Below, one piece after another: positions 1-7,476 of a stretch of DNA of 12,275 nt (its first letter is position 1; each line of letters begins with the position of its first letter). The notes beneath the pieces were generated by a model. The model was not told the origin of the DNA. It did not search any database and saw only the letters and a program-made list of their open reading frames with translations. Location of the stretch: NCBI GenBank assembly GCA_016844425.1, contig JAERML010000144.1:438-12712 (forward strand). Reading direction: 5' to 3'. The stretch comes from Bacteroidota bacterium. Its GTDB lineage: Bacteria > Bacteroidota > UBA10030 > UBA6906. The position numbers and the translations under genes were made by a program.

Positions 1-1055
1 GTGCTTGCCGTGACCGGCTCCATCTTTCATTGGAAGCAATCAGGTGAACTCGCCCGCCGCTTCCGCGTCCCGCTCATTTTGTGGATCAGTTACCTGATAG
101 GGTTCATTGTATCCGTTATCGCGTCCCCCTACAGGGCGGAGAGTCTGAGTTCGCTCTCCATTCACTGGCATGCTCTTCTGTTTCCCGCTTTTCTTCTGAC
201 ACAATTCACGCGCCGTGACATGATTTTCATCGCAACCACAATGATATCATCAGCTGCTCTTGCAGCGGTTGTTGCGATTCTCCATCGACTAATTGTGAAT
301 GGTCATTTCATAGATCCGTATTTCATTGGTGTAACGACATTCGCGGATCTTGCCGCTCTCGCTCCTCTGGTTGCCCTGGGACTTTTGCTTGTGCGTGAAA
401 CTGAAGTGCCGGATGCGATATGGAACAGCCGCTTCATCGTTGTCTCATTAATCCCAATCGCCATCTCGGTGTTCTGGTCGGCTCTGAAAGGACCGGTCAT
501 TGCTCTTGTTGCGGGAAGCTTTGCTCTTGTTTCATGGCTCAGGCCACGGGCGCTCGCGTGGTGGGCGTTGTTCTCTTTGTTGCCCTCAGTCCGGACGTAC
601 TATTGCAGAAGATGGGATGGTTCGCGGCCGGCGGACACCTGGATCGGTATACTCTTTGGGAGGCCGGCCGTTCTCTCCTTCCTGGTTTGCCGCAGTTCGG
701 TTATGGGCCCGGTTCGTTTCACCACATTCTTCCAGTGGAAGCATCCTTTGCGTTTACAGGAAAGCCTCCCTCGACATGGCACAATGACTATCTTCAAACG
801 GTGCTTGAAGGCGGATGGGCGGTCGGAGTACTTTATGTCGCGCTCGTCGCCGTCATTGGTGGGCGACTCCTCGTCCGGCCTCCTGAGAAGGAGGGACTCC
901 GTGCAATGATGGTTGTCCTTTTATCTTGCTTCGTTTTTTTCTCCACCATAGGCTCGGTTCTCACGTCCTCCATTCTCAGTGTCGTCTGGTGGTGCACGCT
1001 GGGAATCATCGCTCAATTTTCTTGGAAGGATTTCGATCATGAATTCACACAGTGA
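1..1055 (+). pseudogene. O-antigen ligase (WaaL/Wzy_C-type) membrane protein, 5'-partial and frameshifted
   Basis: A polytopic inner-membrane protein of the O-antigen ligase/polymerase family, which joins or polymerises surface glycans on the periplasmic side. The frame entering at position 1 has hydrophobic helices near residues 23-42, 52-68, 74-98, 108-131 and 145-162, then an S-x-L-K-G-P motif (residues 160-164) like the S-R-G motif of the family. Around 540-600 the sensible protein moves to the third frame (open to the TAG at 1055), which carries GYGPGSF and WHNDYLQTVLEGG, the large periplasmic loop with the family's conserved His. The first frame stays open to 909 but reads as shadow after about 590. 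The change corresponds to a lost base (or a loss of 1 mod 3) and no slippery heptamer is visible. Only about 350 residues are in the window against a usual 400-450, and no upstream stop is seen, so the gene probably begins before the window. Its end overlaps the next gene by 17 nt. Family call fairly sure; substrate unknown. Confidence 0.75.
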
Positions 1056-1539
1056 CGTCGCAGGCCCAACAGTGCGCAAGGCGACCAAAGCAGATGCAAA
1101 CACCATTTTGAAACTCATCGACGCTCTTGCTGACTACGAAAAGCTCGCTCCCCCCAACGATCCGGCAAAGCAGAGACTGATTCGTGACATGACCGGTGAG
1201 CATCCGCGTTTTGATACCTTCCTCGCCGAAGTTCAAGGGACTGCAGTTGGCTACTCGTTTGTATTCGAGACTTATTCGAGTTTCCTGGCACTGCCAACCC
1301 TGTACCTCGAGGATCTCTTTGTCCTCCCTGAATATAGAAGCAAGAAAGTGGGGTACGCGCTTTTCACCGCCATGGTAGCTGAGGCACACAAGCGCGGATG
1401 CGGAAGAATGGAATGGTCGGTACTTGATTGGAACAGACTTGCCATTGACTTCTACGACCACCTGGGTGCGACTCACATGAAGCAGTGGCTTCTGTATCGA
1501 CTTGGGCGGCAGGACATGGAACGGTTGTTGCGTCTCTAG
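1039..1539 (+). CDS. GNAT family N-acetyltransferase, SSAT-like
   Basis: A 166-residue acetyl-CoA-dependent N-acetyltransferase of the GNAT fold, closest by eye to the spermidine/thialysine (SSAT) subgroup. The block LYLEDLFVLPEYRSKKVGYAL holds beta4 and the acetyl-CoA pyrophosphate loop (RSKKVGYA; the family has R/Q-x-x-G-x-G/A), followed by GCGRMEWSVLDWN and AIDFYDHLGA, typical of SSAT-like enzymes, including the Tyr usually proposed as general acid. The likely substrate is therefore a primary amine such as a polyamine or lysine analogue, but the exact one cannot be read from sequence. The ATG at 1039 is preferred because GGAAGGA lies about 8 nt upstream and the family N-terminus (VRKATKADA) follows soon after. 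An upstream start at 979 would run through the ligase gene. The 17-nt overlap with the ligase suggests co-transcription, although no functional link is evident. Confidence 0.9.
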   Translation: MNSHSDVAGPTVRKATKADANTILKLIDALADYEKLAPPNDPAKQRLIRDMTGEHPRFDTFLAEVQGTAVGYSFVFETYSSFLALPTLYLEDLFVLPEYRSKKVGYALFTAMVAEAHKRGCGRMEWSVLDWNRLAIDFYDHLGATHMKQWLLYRLGRQDMERLLRL

Positions 1540-1590
1540 ACCATTCCGATCTCCAAGACGTCGCTAGACCAAGGATGAGACCCGCAGATA

Positions 1591-1607
1591 AGGATTCACT
1601 GAATCCT
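1591..1607. terminator. short perfect inverted repeat, possible weak terminator
   Basis: AGGATTCA and TGAATCCT form an 8-nt inverted repeat around a single C (a 7-bp stem with a 3-nt loop as RNA), 52 nt after the acetyltransferase stop. It is not followed by a T-tract, so intrinsic termination would be weak. A protein-binding palindrome is equally possible. Confidence 0.25.
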
Positions 1608-1721
1608 GTAAGTTAGCTGCGAACATCGTTCTTACCGCCACTTTTTTACCCATATGTGTCGGAGTTGCATACTTGCACCCAACGAATGCGGTGAATTCAG
1701 CTGATTTTCCGTACTGAGATA

Positions 1722-1749
1722 TTGGCAGGGAATTGGTAACCTAAACAAT
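1722..1749 (+). promoter_or_regulatory. candidate sigma70-like promoter for the first response regulator
   Basis: TTGGCA (1722-1727) and AACAAT (1744-1749) are 16 nt apart and match the -35 and -10 consensus at five and four of six positions. They lie about 30 nt before the ATG at 1779, in the 239-nt gap after the acetyltransferase gene. I saw no other structure in that gap apart from the palindrome at 1591. Confidence 0.35.
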
Positions 1750-1778
1750 ACCAGCACTATATCAAGGAAGGCGGGCCC

Positions 1779-2162
1779 ATGGACATTCTTTTGGTAGATG
1801 ATAACACAGACTATCTCCAGCTCATGAAAGAGGCTTTGTTCATGAGCGGGTACAATGTCCATACTGCTGTAGACGGGATTCAGGGGTGTGAAATTCTCGC
1901 GTCGTCGGACATCGATCTGATCATTTCCGATATCCGGATGCCGCGGTTTGATGGATTGAAATTACATGCTTTCGCACGCGAAGTCGAGAGGTACAAAAGA
2001 ACGAGGTTCATTTTTGTTTCCGGATTCAAGGATGTCTACGGCGATGCAGTTACACTTGATCCCGATCTGGACTTCTTCTTCGACAAAACCACTCCCTTTG
2101 ATGAGATCGTGAAGTTTGTGGACAAACTCATGTTTGGGAATTATGCCGGAGAATGGATCTGA
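1779..2162 (+). CDS. stand-alone response regulator receiver domain
   Basis: A 127-residue CheY-like protein consisting only of a receiver domain, with no output domain. The acidic pocket is D7-D8 (LVDDN), the phospho-acceptor is D51 (IISDIRMPRFDG), the switch hydroxyl residue is S81 (FIFVSGF) and the conserved Lys is K103. K103 is followed by T-T-P rather than the usual direct Pro. All residues for phosphorylation are present, so it is probably active, passing a phosphoryl signal to a partner by protein contact. AGGAAGG lies just upstream of the ATG. No histidine kinase is adjacent, so the partner must be elsewhere. The gene ends 12 nt from the converging stop of the lamin-tail protein gene. 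Confidence 0.92.
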   Translation: MDILLVDDNTDYLQLMKEALFMSGYNVHTAVDGIQGCEILASSDIDLIISDIRMPRFDGLKLHAFAREVERYKRTRFIFVSGFKDVYGDAVTLDPDLDFFFDKTTPFDEIVKFVDKLMFGNYAGEWI

Positions 2163-2174
2163 CGTTTTGAGCTT

Positions 2175-4544
2175 TCAGTCAAGCTTTCCCGCCAACACCA
2201 CAACACCTTTTGCCGTTTCCAATACACCACCACTCGCGTTGAGAGCCTCCAGCAACACCACATACATCCCGATCCTGGCTTTCTGCTGTTCATTGTTACG
2301 GCCATCCCACACGACGTAACCCTGTGAACTCCCCGGCTCGTTGTTCACCAGCCGACGAATCAGTCTTCCCCGCACATCATAGATCTTAATGCTCATTGTG
2401 GCAACCGTGACAGGTGTCTCGAAGTGGATAATGGTGAAGTCCTCCCTCCCGTCGCCATCGGGTGAGAATGGATTGGGTGAGAAGGACAGAGACGTCGTTG
2501 ATGGAAGAACGCTCGTGTAAATGCTGTTGATCTTTCCCGGAGTTCCACCGATCGGAAGCGTGCACGTGCTCCAGCTCCGTCCATCGCTTGCGCCAAGTGA
2601 TGGATTGATTCTCTCCAATGATCGTCCGGTGAATGAAAACACTGCGGGGTTGTGCCAGGCAGACGTGTATGCAACGCCATCAATTGTCGTGCCGATCAGA
2701 TCCTGCACGAGAACATCATCCTCGTCATTATTGAGCCCGAGTGATGACACTTCTGCCACGCTGACCAGCCGGGGATTGTCGTGCAGGTATGGGAACAGGG
2801 CGAAGATAGTAGAGTCCGAGGCAAGTACGAACAACTCTCCCGGATGAAGCATTTTGGAGGTCGCACTGACAGAGAAGGTATTCTGACCTCCCGAGGTCGT
2901 CGGTCTGTCCAGCACTTTCCAATTTTTCATGTCAACATCTATCGAGCTATTGTTTAGCAACTCGACGTACTCTGCATTTTCCGTGAGAGGCGAGAACATG
3001 ATTTCATTGATGACCACTGATCGCTCCGGGTAGCCAACCCAAACACTCGTGACCATTCGGTTGTTGGACGGTCGGAGATCCGGGCTGTATTCAACCATCG
3101 CAAGTGAAGCATTGTTTCCCGGTGGTGGGTCCTGCCATTCAAGTGATGTCAGGAGTGTTTCCCTGCGCGCGAGTTGTTGCGTGATGTCCATGCGACGAAT
3201 CAGTTCATCGGGAGCTGCGACACTGTCCCTGTTACGATCGTGATAGAGAAGGAGGGCGAATTGTGCGCTGCTGAGTCTGCCGCGGTTCCGCACCGTAATT
3301 GAGATTTGAGCGGATGAACCAGGCAAAGACCTCTCAGCACTTGCCCGTACCACTTCAAGGTCATGGTCGACAGTGATTACAGAGTTCACTCGTCCGGGAG
3401 TGGCGCGTAGCGAGTCTTCGGATGTCCCCCAGTTCGTAGAATCATTCGATGGATCCCTGAGATCGCGCCGTTCAAGCGAAGCCCCGCCAGCACCACCCCA
3501 GGCAGGTTGATAAAACAGACTGTCCATTATGCTCCCGCGATTGTCCTGGAGGACGGCCGCATCTCCACCATTATTCCAGAGGAATGTTGGAAGGGCAATG
3601 ACCTGAACGCTCTGTCCGGGAAAGCCAGGATATGCTGACCGAAGAAGGGCTGTGTCCTTAGCAACAACAGCATGGCCGCCAGGCGGAAGGTGGATTGCAG
3701 ATTGAGAAACAGTGTAACGTGAGATCATCGCACGATTCCCAATTTTCCACAACTTCAGATCGATCGTGTCTGAAGAGACATTCGCCAGTTCCACCCATTC
3801 GGGGACTCCTGAGGGCGGAGCATACATGATTTCATTAATGAGAACGGCCCCCACCGGATACCCCACTACGAACACCTTGTGCAGAATGTTATTTGTCGAA
3901 TCTTCATCCGCTTGATAAGCAGCTACACCAACCAAGGAAAGAGACCCAGCACGTGCTGATGGGATCTGAAATGAGCACACAATGGAATCCAATGGCTGCA
4001 ACGGTGTGGGCTGGCTAATTGATCCGATGAGTTCAGACGGTTGTCCGACCGAGTCATTATTTGCGTCATGAAAGAGTGAGACACCAAACGGCCCGGCCGC
4101 CTCGATTCCCGGATTACTCACCTCAACCATTACTACCACGGTGTCACCCGCAACGGGAGAAACGGATAGGACAAAAAGGCTGTCGACCCGAAGGTCATGG
4201 TCCTTGCGGGTGATGCTATTCCGAACACCCGGCGTACTGCGCAACGTGTGGCGGGAGCTCCCCCAGTTCGACTGACTGCCCGACGGGCCAATCGGATCCT
4301 TGCGCTCCAGTGAAAACCCGCCGGAGTTTCCTCCCCAGCTGGGGAGGTACTGAACAGAATCCATGACTGCGACCCTGTCATCATACAGTGTTACTGCGTC
4401 TCCTGAATTGTTGAATGCCGGCATATTTGGCACAGCGATGACCCGGGAGAATATTTGCGGATGTACATCCATGAATGCTGCGGAATCACGAGTGAGCACC
4501 ACATAACCTCCACGGCGTATGAACAGAGAAGTGGCACTGATCAT
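2175..4544 (-). CDS. lamin-tail domain surface protein, C-terminal piece of an interrupted gene
   Basis: The main part (789 codons) of a modular secreted protein whose N-terminal piece lies at 4486-5547 in another frame. Modules in order: the end of lamin-tail domain 1 (residues 1-112), CARDB-like domain (115-229), lamin-tail 2 (232-390), CARDB-like (393-505), lamin-tail 3 (509-675), and a FlgD-like Ig/sorting-type C-terminal module (685-789) with PNPFSPDGDG, IYDVRGRLIR and VVWDGRN. Each lamin-tail unit opens with V-x-I-N-E-I-M and, where complete, ends near W-G-x-S-x-x-x-L-R-x-T-P-G. This architecture is typical of extracellular, wall-associated or cell-surface proteins; function is otherwise unknown. 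The start at 4544 falls inside a broken lamin-tail domain and has no signal peptide, so I read it as an interrupted downstream part and not as an independent gene. The C-terminal module resembles tails that direct type IX secretion in Bacteroidota relatives, but that role is inferred. Confidence 0.85.
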   Translation of the reverse strand: MISATSLFIRRGGYVVLTRDSAAFMDVHPQIFSRVIAVPNMPAFNNSGDAVTLYDDRVAVMDSVQYLPSWGGNSGGFSLERKDPIGPSGSQSNWGSSRHTLRSTPGVRNSITRKDHDLRVDSLFVLSVSPVAGDTVVVMVEVSNPGIEAAGPFGVSLFHDANNDSVGQPSELIGSISQPTPLQPLDSIVCSFQIPSARAGSLSLVGVAAYQADEDSTNNILHKVFVVGYPVGAVLINEIMYAPPSGVPEWVELANVSSDTIDLKLWKIGNRAMISRYTVSQSAIHLPPGGHAVVAKDTALLRSAYPGFPGQSVQVIALPTFLWNNGGDAAVLQDNRGSIMDSLFYQPAWGGAGGASLERRDLRDPSNDSTNWGTSEDSLRATPGRVNSVITVDHDLEVVRASAERSLPGSSAQISITVRNRGRLSSAQFALLLYHDRNRDSVAAPDELIRRMDITQQLARRETLLTSLEWQDPPPGNNASLAMVEYSPDLRPSNNRMVTSVWVGYPERSVVINEIMFSPLTENAEYVELLNNSSIDVDMKNWKVLDRPTTSGGQNTFSVSATSKMLHPGELFVLASDSTIFALFPYLHDNPRLVSVAEVSSLGLNNDEDDVLVQDLIGTTIDGVAYTSAWHNPAVFSFTGRSLERINPSLGASDGRSWSTCTLPIGGTPGKINSIYTSVLPSTTSLSFSPNPFSPDGDGREDFTIIHFETPVTVATMSIKIYDVRGRLIRRLVNNEPGSSQGYVVWDGRNNEQQKARIGMYVVLLEALNASGGVLETAKGVVVLAGKLD

Positions 4545-5547
4545 CCTCCTCGATGTGGATGTACAACTCCACCCATTCAGGCTCCGGCGCTGAGGGAGCG
4601 TACATGACTTCGTTCACCACAACGCTCGACGATCGGTATCCAATTGTCACCGGGGCCTTCTGTAGGTTGTTCGTTGTATCTTGATCCGCGCCATACACAA
4701 TCTTTGTCATCACCAGGCGCTGGCCTGGTGGCCAGGGAGTCAGAGGTGTTGCAACTATAGTCGATTCTGCAACACCAAGTGGGTTGGAGTGCAGTATGGA
4801 TGCCGCGACCTCTACTGCCTGAGGCAGGGAATCGTTGTTCGCGTCAACGAAGAAGTCCACGCCGAATGCGGGGGCGGTCAGTTCACCGAGGTTCTTTACA
4901 ATCGCGATGCAGAGAAGTGAATCACCTTCAACGGGCGAAGTCGGCATCACCTGAATGCCCGTTGCTGCAAGGTCGTGCGATCTTCGGACGGTGATGATCA
5001 GGTCGTCAATGCGGAATGTTCCCGTGGTGCCGGAGACATCTGGCACTATCCGCCAACGAAAACGCGCGGAGGAAACACCCGCCAGCGCCGAAGGCAGGGC
5101 GAGGCTGGTTTGTACGTAGGATGTCGTTCCGGGATTGGTGAGACTATCGCCGATCTGGAACATATATGTCGAGCCGCCATCAAGCGATGCCTCGAGCACA
5201 ACACGCGCAAGATGCGTGGAGGACCGACGTGTGTAAAACACGATTCGATCCGGGACGAGGCCGGAGAAATTCAGGTTTGGGGAAATGAGCGATTGTTCAA
5301 TCGTCGCATTAGTGGAGAGAACTGCAATGGGTAAAGATCGTGGCGTTGATGCCGCCGTAGTGAAGTCGTCGATCCCCTGCGTCCGGTTCTGAGTTGACGT
5401 CCAGCCGCTCGGTAACAATGGTGGTGAGGTGGAATCAAAGCTCTCGACATATGGAAACGCAGTTATCTGGCCGTACGATTGGCTGTGGATGTTCCCGAGG
5501 AACAGAACTGAGAAGAAAAGAACAAGCCGGCGGCGGCTCTCCATCAC
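4486..5547 (-). CDS. lamin-tail domain surface protein, N-terminal piece with signal peptide
   Basis: The N-terminal 353 codons of the secreted protein that continues at 4544-2175. A signal peptide is clear: MMESRRR, a hydrophobic core LVLFFSVLFLGNI, and probable cleavage before or near Q27. Residues about 31-187 form a choice-of-anchor/cleaved-adhesin-like beta-sandwich (FPYVESFDS, ASLDGGSTY, FRIDDLIIT). Residues 190-304 are a CARDB-like domain containing DANNDS at 235-240. A lamin-tail domain then begins (VVVNEVMYAP, PEPEWVELY) and breaks after residue 329; the last 24 residues are out-of-frame text. The start is GTG at 5547 or the next codon, ATG at 5544, with a weak GGGGA nearby. With the downstream piece the protein would be about 1,120 residues. 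It is transcribed away from the second response regulator. The interruption may be a sequence error or a true deletion. Confidence 0.83.
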   Translation of the reverse strand: MMESRRRLVLFFSVLFLGNIHSQSYGQITAFPYVESFDSTSPPLLPSGWTSTQNRTQGIDDFTTAASTPRSLPIAVLSTNATIEQSLISPNLNFSGLVPDRIVFYTRRSSTHLARVVLEASLDGGSTYMFQIGDSLTNPGTTSYVQTSLALPSALAGVSSARFRWRIVPDVSGTTGTFRIDDLIITVRRSHDLAATGIQVMPTSPVEGDSLLCIAIVKNLGELTAPAFGVDFFVDANNDSLPQAVEVAASILHSNPLGVAESTIVATPLTPWPPGQRLVMTKIVYGADQDTTNNLQKAPVTIGYRSSSVVVNEVMYAPSAPEPEWVELYIHIEEDDQCHFSVHTPWRLCGAHS

Positions 5548-5583
5548 GGATCCCCGAAGGTGGGCTGGTCAACATTCTGCGAA

Positions 5584-5612
5584 AGTGTAATAAACTCTTC
5601 TTCGATTTGCAA
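5584..5612 (-). promoter_or_regulatory. candidate promoter of the lamin-tail protein gene
   Basis: Read on the minus strand, TTGCAA (5612-5607) and TACACT (5589-5584) are separated by exactly 17 nt, each matching the sigma70 consensus at four of six positions. Transcription would begin near 5577, giving a leader of about 30 nt before the start codon. Confidence 0.45.
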
Positions 5613-5640
5613 GAGCCGAAATGCAGTTGTGACGCGGGTG

Positions 5641-5671
5641 TTGACTTTATACCGTAGATTGGGTATATAAT
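5641..5671 (+). promoter_or_regulatory. strong sigma70-like promoter of the second response regulator
   Basis: TTGACT at 5641-5646 is followed either by TATATA at 5664-5669 (17-nt spacer) or by a perfect TATAAT at 5666-5671 (19-nt spacer). The start point would be near 5678, which fits the GAGG at 5684-5687 and the TTG start at 5696. With the minus-strand promoter at 5584-5612 it makes a compact divergent control region. Confidence 0.6.
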
Positions 5672-5695
5672 TCACACAATTTTGAGGCCTCCCCT

Positions 5696-6067
5696 TTGGA
5701 TCCTGCACCAACGTCCATACTGTTTGTTGATGACGATGATGAGTTGAGAGAGATCGTCAAGATGCAACTTACCGAAGAAGGTTATGACGTTGACGAAGCG
5801 GTGGATGGGTTGGTTGCTATGGAAAAACTGCAGCAGCGAGCGTACGACCTGGTCCTGTTGGACATTACTATGCCGGTGAAAACAGGTATGGATGTCTTGA
5901 GTTTTGTGAAGGAGCAATCCATGAAGTGCCACGTCATAATGCTGACAGGGGTGGTTGGCTTATCGATGGCGATCGACAGCCTCAACCTCGGTGCCGATGA
6001 TTATATCACCAAACCCTACAACATGGACTATCTCCTCTCCTCCATCAAACGCGTCCTGAACGAATAG
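5696..6067 (+). CDS. stand-alone response regulator receiver domain
   Basis: A 123-residue receiver-only protein. The signature is complete: D12-D13 in FVDDDDE, phospho-acceptor D56 in LVLLDITMP, T84 in VIMLTG, and K106-P107 in YITKPYN. It has no DNA-binding or enzymatic output domain, so it should act as a phospho-relay or protein-contact switch. It begins with TTG at 5696. This start is supported by GAGG 8 nt upstream, by the promoter whose -10 box ends at 5671, and by the absence of any ATG before the first beta strand. It is transcribed divergently from the lamin-tail protein gene and ends before a terminator at 6092. No kinase gene lies nearby. It is only loosely similar to the receiver at 1779, so a recent local duplication is unlikely. 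Confidence 0.92.
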   Translation: MDPAPTSILFVDDDDELREIVKMQLTEEGYDVDEAVDGLVAMEKLQQRAYDLVLLDITMPVKTGMDVLSFVKEQSMKCHVIMLTGVVGLSMAIDSLNLGADDYITKPYNMDYLLSSIKRVLNE

Positions 6068-6091
6068 GCGTAAGACTGGATCGATAAAAAC

Positions 6092-6120
6092 CAAAAGGCG
6101 GCCTCGTTGGCAGCCTTTTG
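6092..6120. terminator. bidirectional intrinsic terminator
   Basis: Arms CAAAAGGCGGCC (6092-6103) and GGCAGCCTTTTG (6109-6120) pair over 12 positions with one mismatch around a TCGTT loop. On the plus strand the stem ends in TTTTG. On the minus strand it is followed by TTTTGGTTTTTAT. It lies between two converging genes, 25 nt after the response regulator stop and 27 nt beyond the ahcY stop, so it can serve both. Confidence 0.8.
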
Positions 6121-6146
6121 TGCTTACTGTGGACCAACCCCGGCGT

Positions 6147-7427
6147 TTACGTGCCAGCGCTATAGTCGCTCGCGTACTTGATTTGCTCCGGTGTCAGCTT
6201 GTCGATGGTAATCCCCTGGGTCTTGAGCTTCAGCAGTCCGATTTCTTGATCCTGCTCCGGCGAAATATCGTGTACGGTATTCTCGAGACGTTTCCCTTTC
6301 TTGTCAACCTCGGCAAGCCGGAGTTGCGCCATAAACTGATTCGCAAACGACATATCCATCACCTCGCTCGGGTGGCCCTCAGCGGCCGCCAGATTGACGA
6401 GTCTTCCTTGTGCGAGGACGTAGACCCGGCGACCGTTCTTTAGAACGTATTCCTCGTTATCGTCCCGGATTGTCCTCTTGGATTTCATCACCTTCGCGAG
6501 ATCGATCAGATTTATCTCACAATCATAATGACCCGTATTACAGACGATCGCTCCGTCCTTCATTGACTCGAAGTGCCGCCTCACAATGATATCCTTGACA
6601 CCGGTTGCCGTAACAAACACATCACCCACTTTCGCAGCTTCGTCCATGGTCATCACACGATGCCCCTCAAGAGTCGCCTTCAATGCCGTTGTAGGCTTTA
6701 CTTCCGTCACAATCACGTTCGCGCCGAGCCCCTTCGCGCGCATTGCAACACCCTTGCCGCAGTGACCGAATCCGGCAACCACGAAGTTCTTGCCGGCAAT
6801 GAGGACACTGGTTGCGCGGAGGATGCCATCAAGCGTTGATTGACCAGTTCCATAAACGTTGTCGAAGTCCCATTTCGTTTCGGCATCATTCACAGCGATC
6901 ACGGGGTACTTCAGCGCCCCATCGGATGCCATGGCACGAAGACGATGAACACCGGTGGTTGTTTCCTCGGTCCCACCGATAACATACTTCTCAGCAAACT
7001 CCGGATGCTTGTTATGAATGGTAAAAATGAGGTCGGCACCATCATCAAGTGTCAGGTTCGGATGAAATTTCAGTGTCTCCTCAATGCACCAGTAGAACTC
7101 CTTTACGTCCATACCATGCCATGCGAAGATCGAAATCCCATCTGCGGCCAGAGCCGCGGCTACCGCATCGTTTGTCGAGAGAGGGTTACACCCGCTCCAG
7201 CTGACGTCTGCTCCGGCTTCCGCGAGTGTTCTTATCAGCACGGCGGTCTCCTTGGTTACATGGAGACATCCTGCAATCCGGTACCCCTTGAGGGGCTTGG
7301 ACTTCCGATACTTCTCGCGCAACGCCATCAATACGGGCATCCGTGATTCCGCCCATTCGATAAGCTTTGCACCTCCATCTGCAAGTTTCAAACTCGCCAC
7401 TTTGTACTTTCCTGCCTTTGAATCCAT
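6147..7427 (-). CDS. ahcY: adenosylhomocysteinase (S-adenosyl-L-homocysteine hydrolase)
   Basis: NAD-dependent cytosolic enzyme that reversibly splits S-adenosylhomocysteine into adenosine and homocysteine, removing the product inhibitor of methyltransferases. Numbering from the ATG at 7427 (426 residues): substrate-domain motifs HVTKETAVL (56-64) and WSGCNPLSTND (77-87); GTEETTTGVHRL (152-163); VNDAETKWDFDNVYGTGQS with the catalytic Lys/Asp pair K185 and D189; NAD-binding GFGHCGKG (219-226) followed by acidic E242; then NTGHYDCEI and GRLVNLAAAEGHPSEVMDMSF. The C-terminus ends in YASDYSAGT and lacks the K-x-D-H-Y-R-Y tail of the animal and proteobacterial form, as in archaeal and Thermotoga-like enzymes. 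An in-frame GTG at 7439 would add four residues, but AAGGA just before the ATG at 7427 favours the ATG. It follows metK by about 49 nt on the same strand and is probably co-transcribed. Confidence 0.97.
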   Translation of the reverse strand: MDSKAGKYKVASLKLADGGAKLIEWAESRMPVLMALREKYRKSKPLKGYRIAGCLHVTKETAVLIRTLAEAGADVSWSGCNPLSTNDAVAAALAADGISIFAWHGMDVKEFYWCIEETLKFHPNLTLDDGADLIFTIHNKHPEFAEKYVIGGTEETTTGVHRLRAMASDGALKYPVIAVNDAETKWDFDNVYGTGQSTLDGILRATSVLIAGKNFVVAGFGHCGKGVAMRAKGLGANVIVTEVKPTTALKATLEGHRVMTMDEAAKVGDVFVTATGVKDIIVRRHFESMKDGAIVCNTGHYDCEINLIDLAKVMKSKRTIRDDNEEYVLKNGRRVYVLAQGRLVNLAAAEGHPSEVMDMSFANQFMAQLRLAEVDKKGKRLENTVHDISPEQDQEIGLLKLKTQGITIDKLTPEQIKYASDYSAGT

Positions 7428-7476
7428 TGGTTCCTTCACGTGATTATTTGTAGATGATGAGTAAACTCTCTCTTTC

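Noticed and set aside
540..600. Programmed -1 frameshift in the O-antigen ligase gene
   Set aside because: No X-XXY-YYZ slippery heptamer is visible in the zero frame, and this family is not known for recoding.
1535..1571. CTAGACCA direct repeat (1535-1542 and 1564-1571)
   Set aside because: Eight bases, two copies, no flanking mobile gene or inverted ends. Likely chance.
2170..2185. AGCTT/AAGCT stem between the converging response regulator and lamin-tail genes
   Set aside because: Only 5 bp, overlaps a stop codon, and has no T-tract, so it is too weak to call a terminator.
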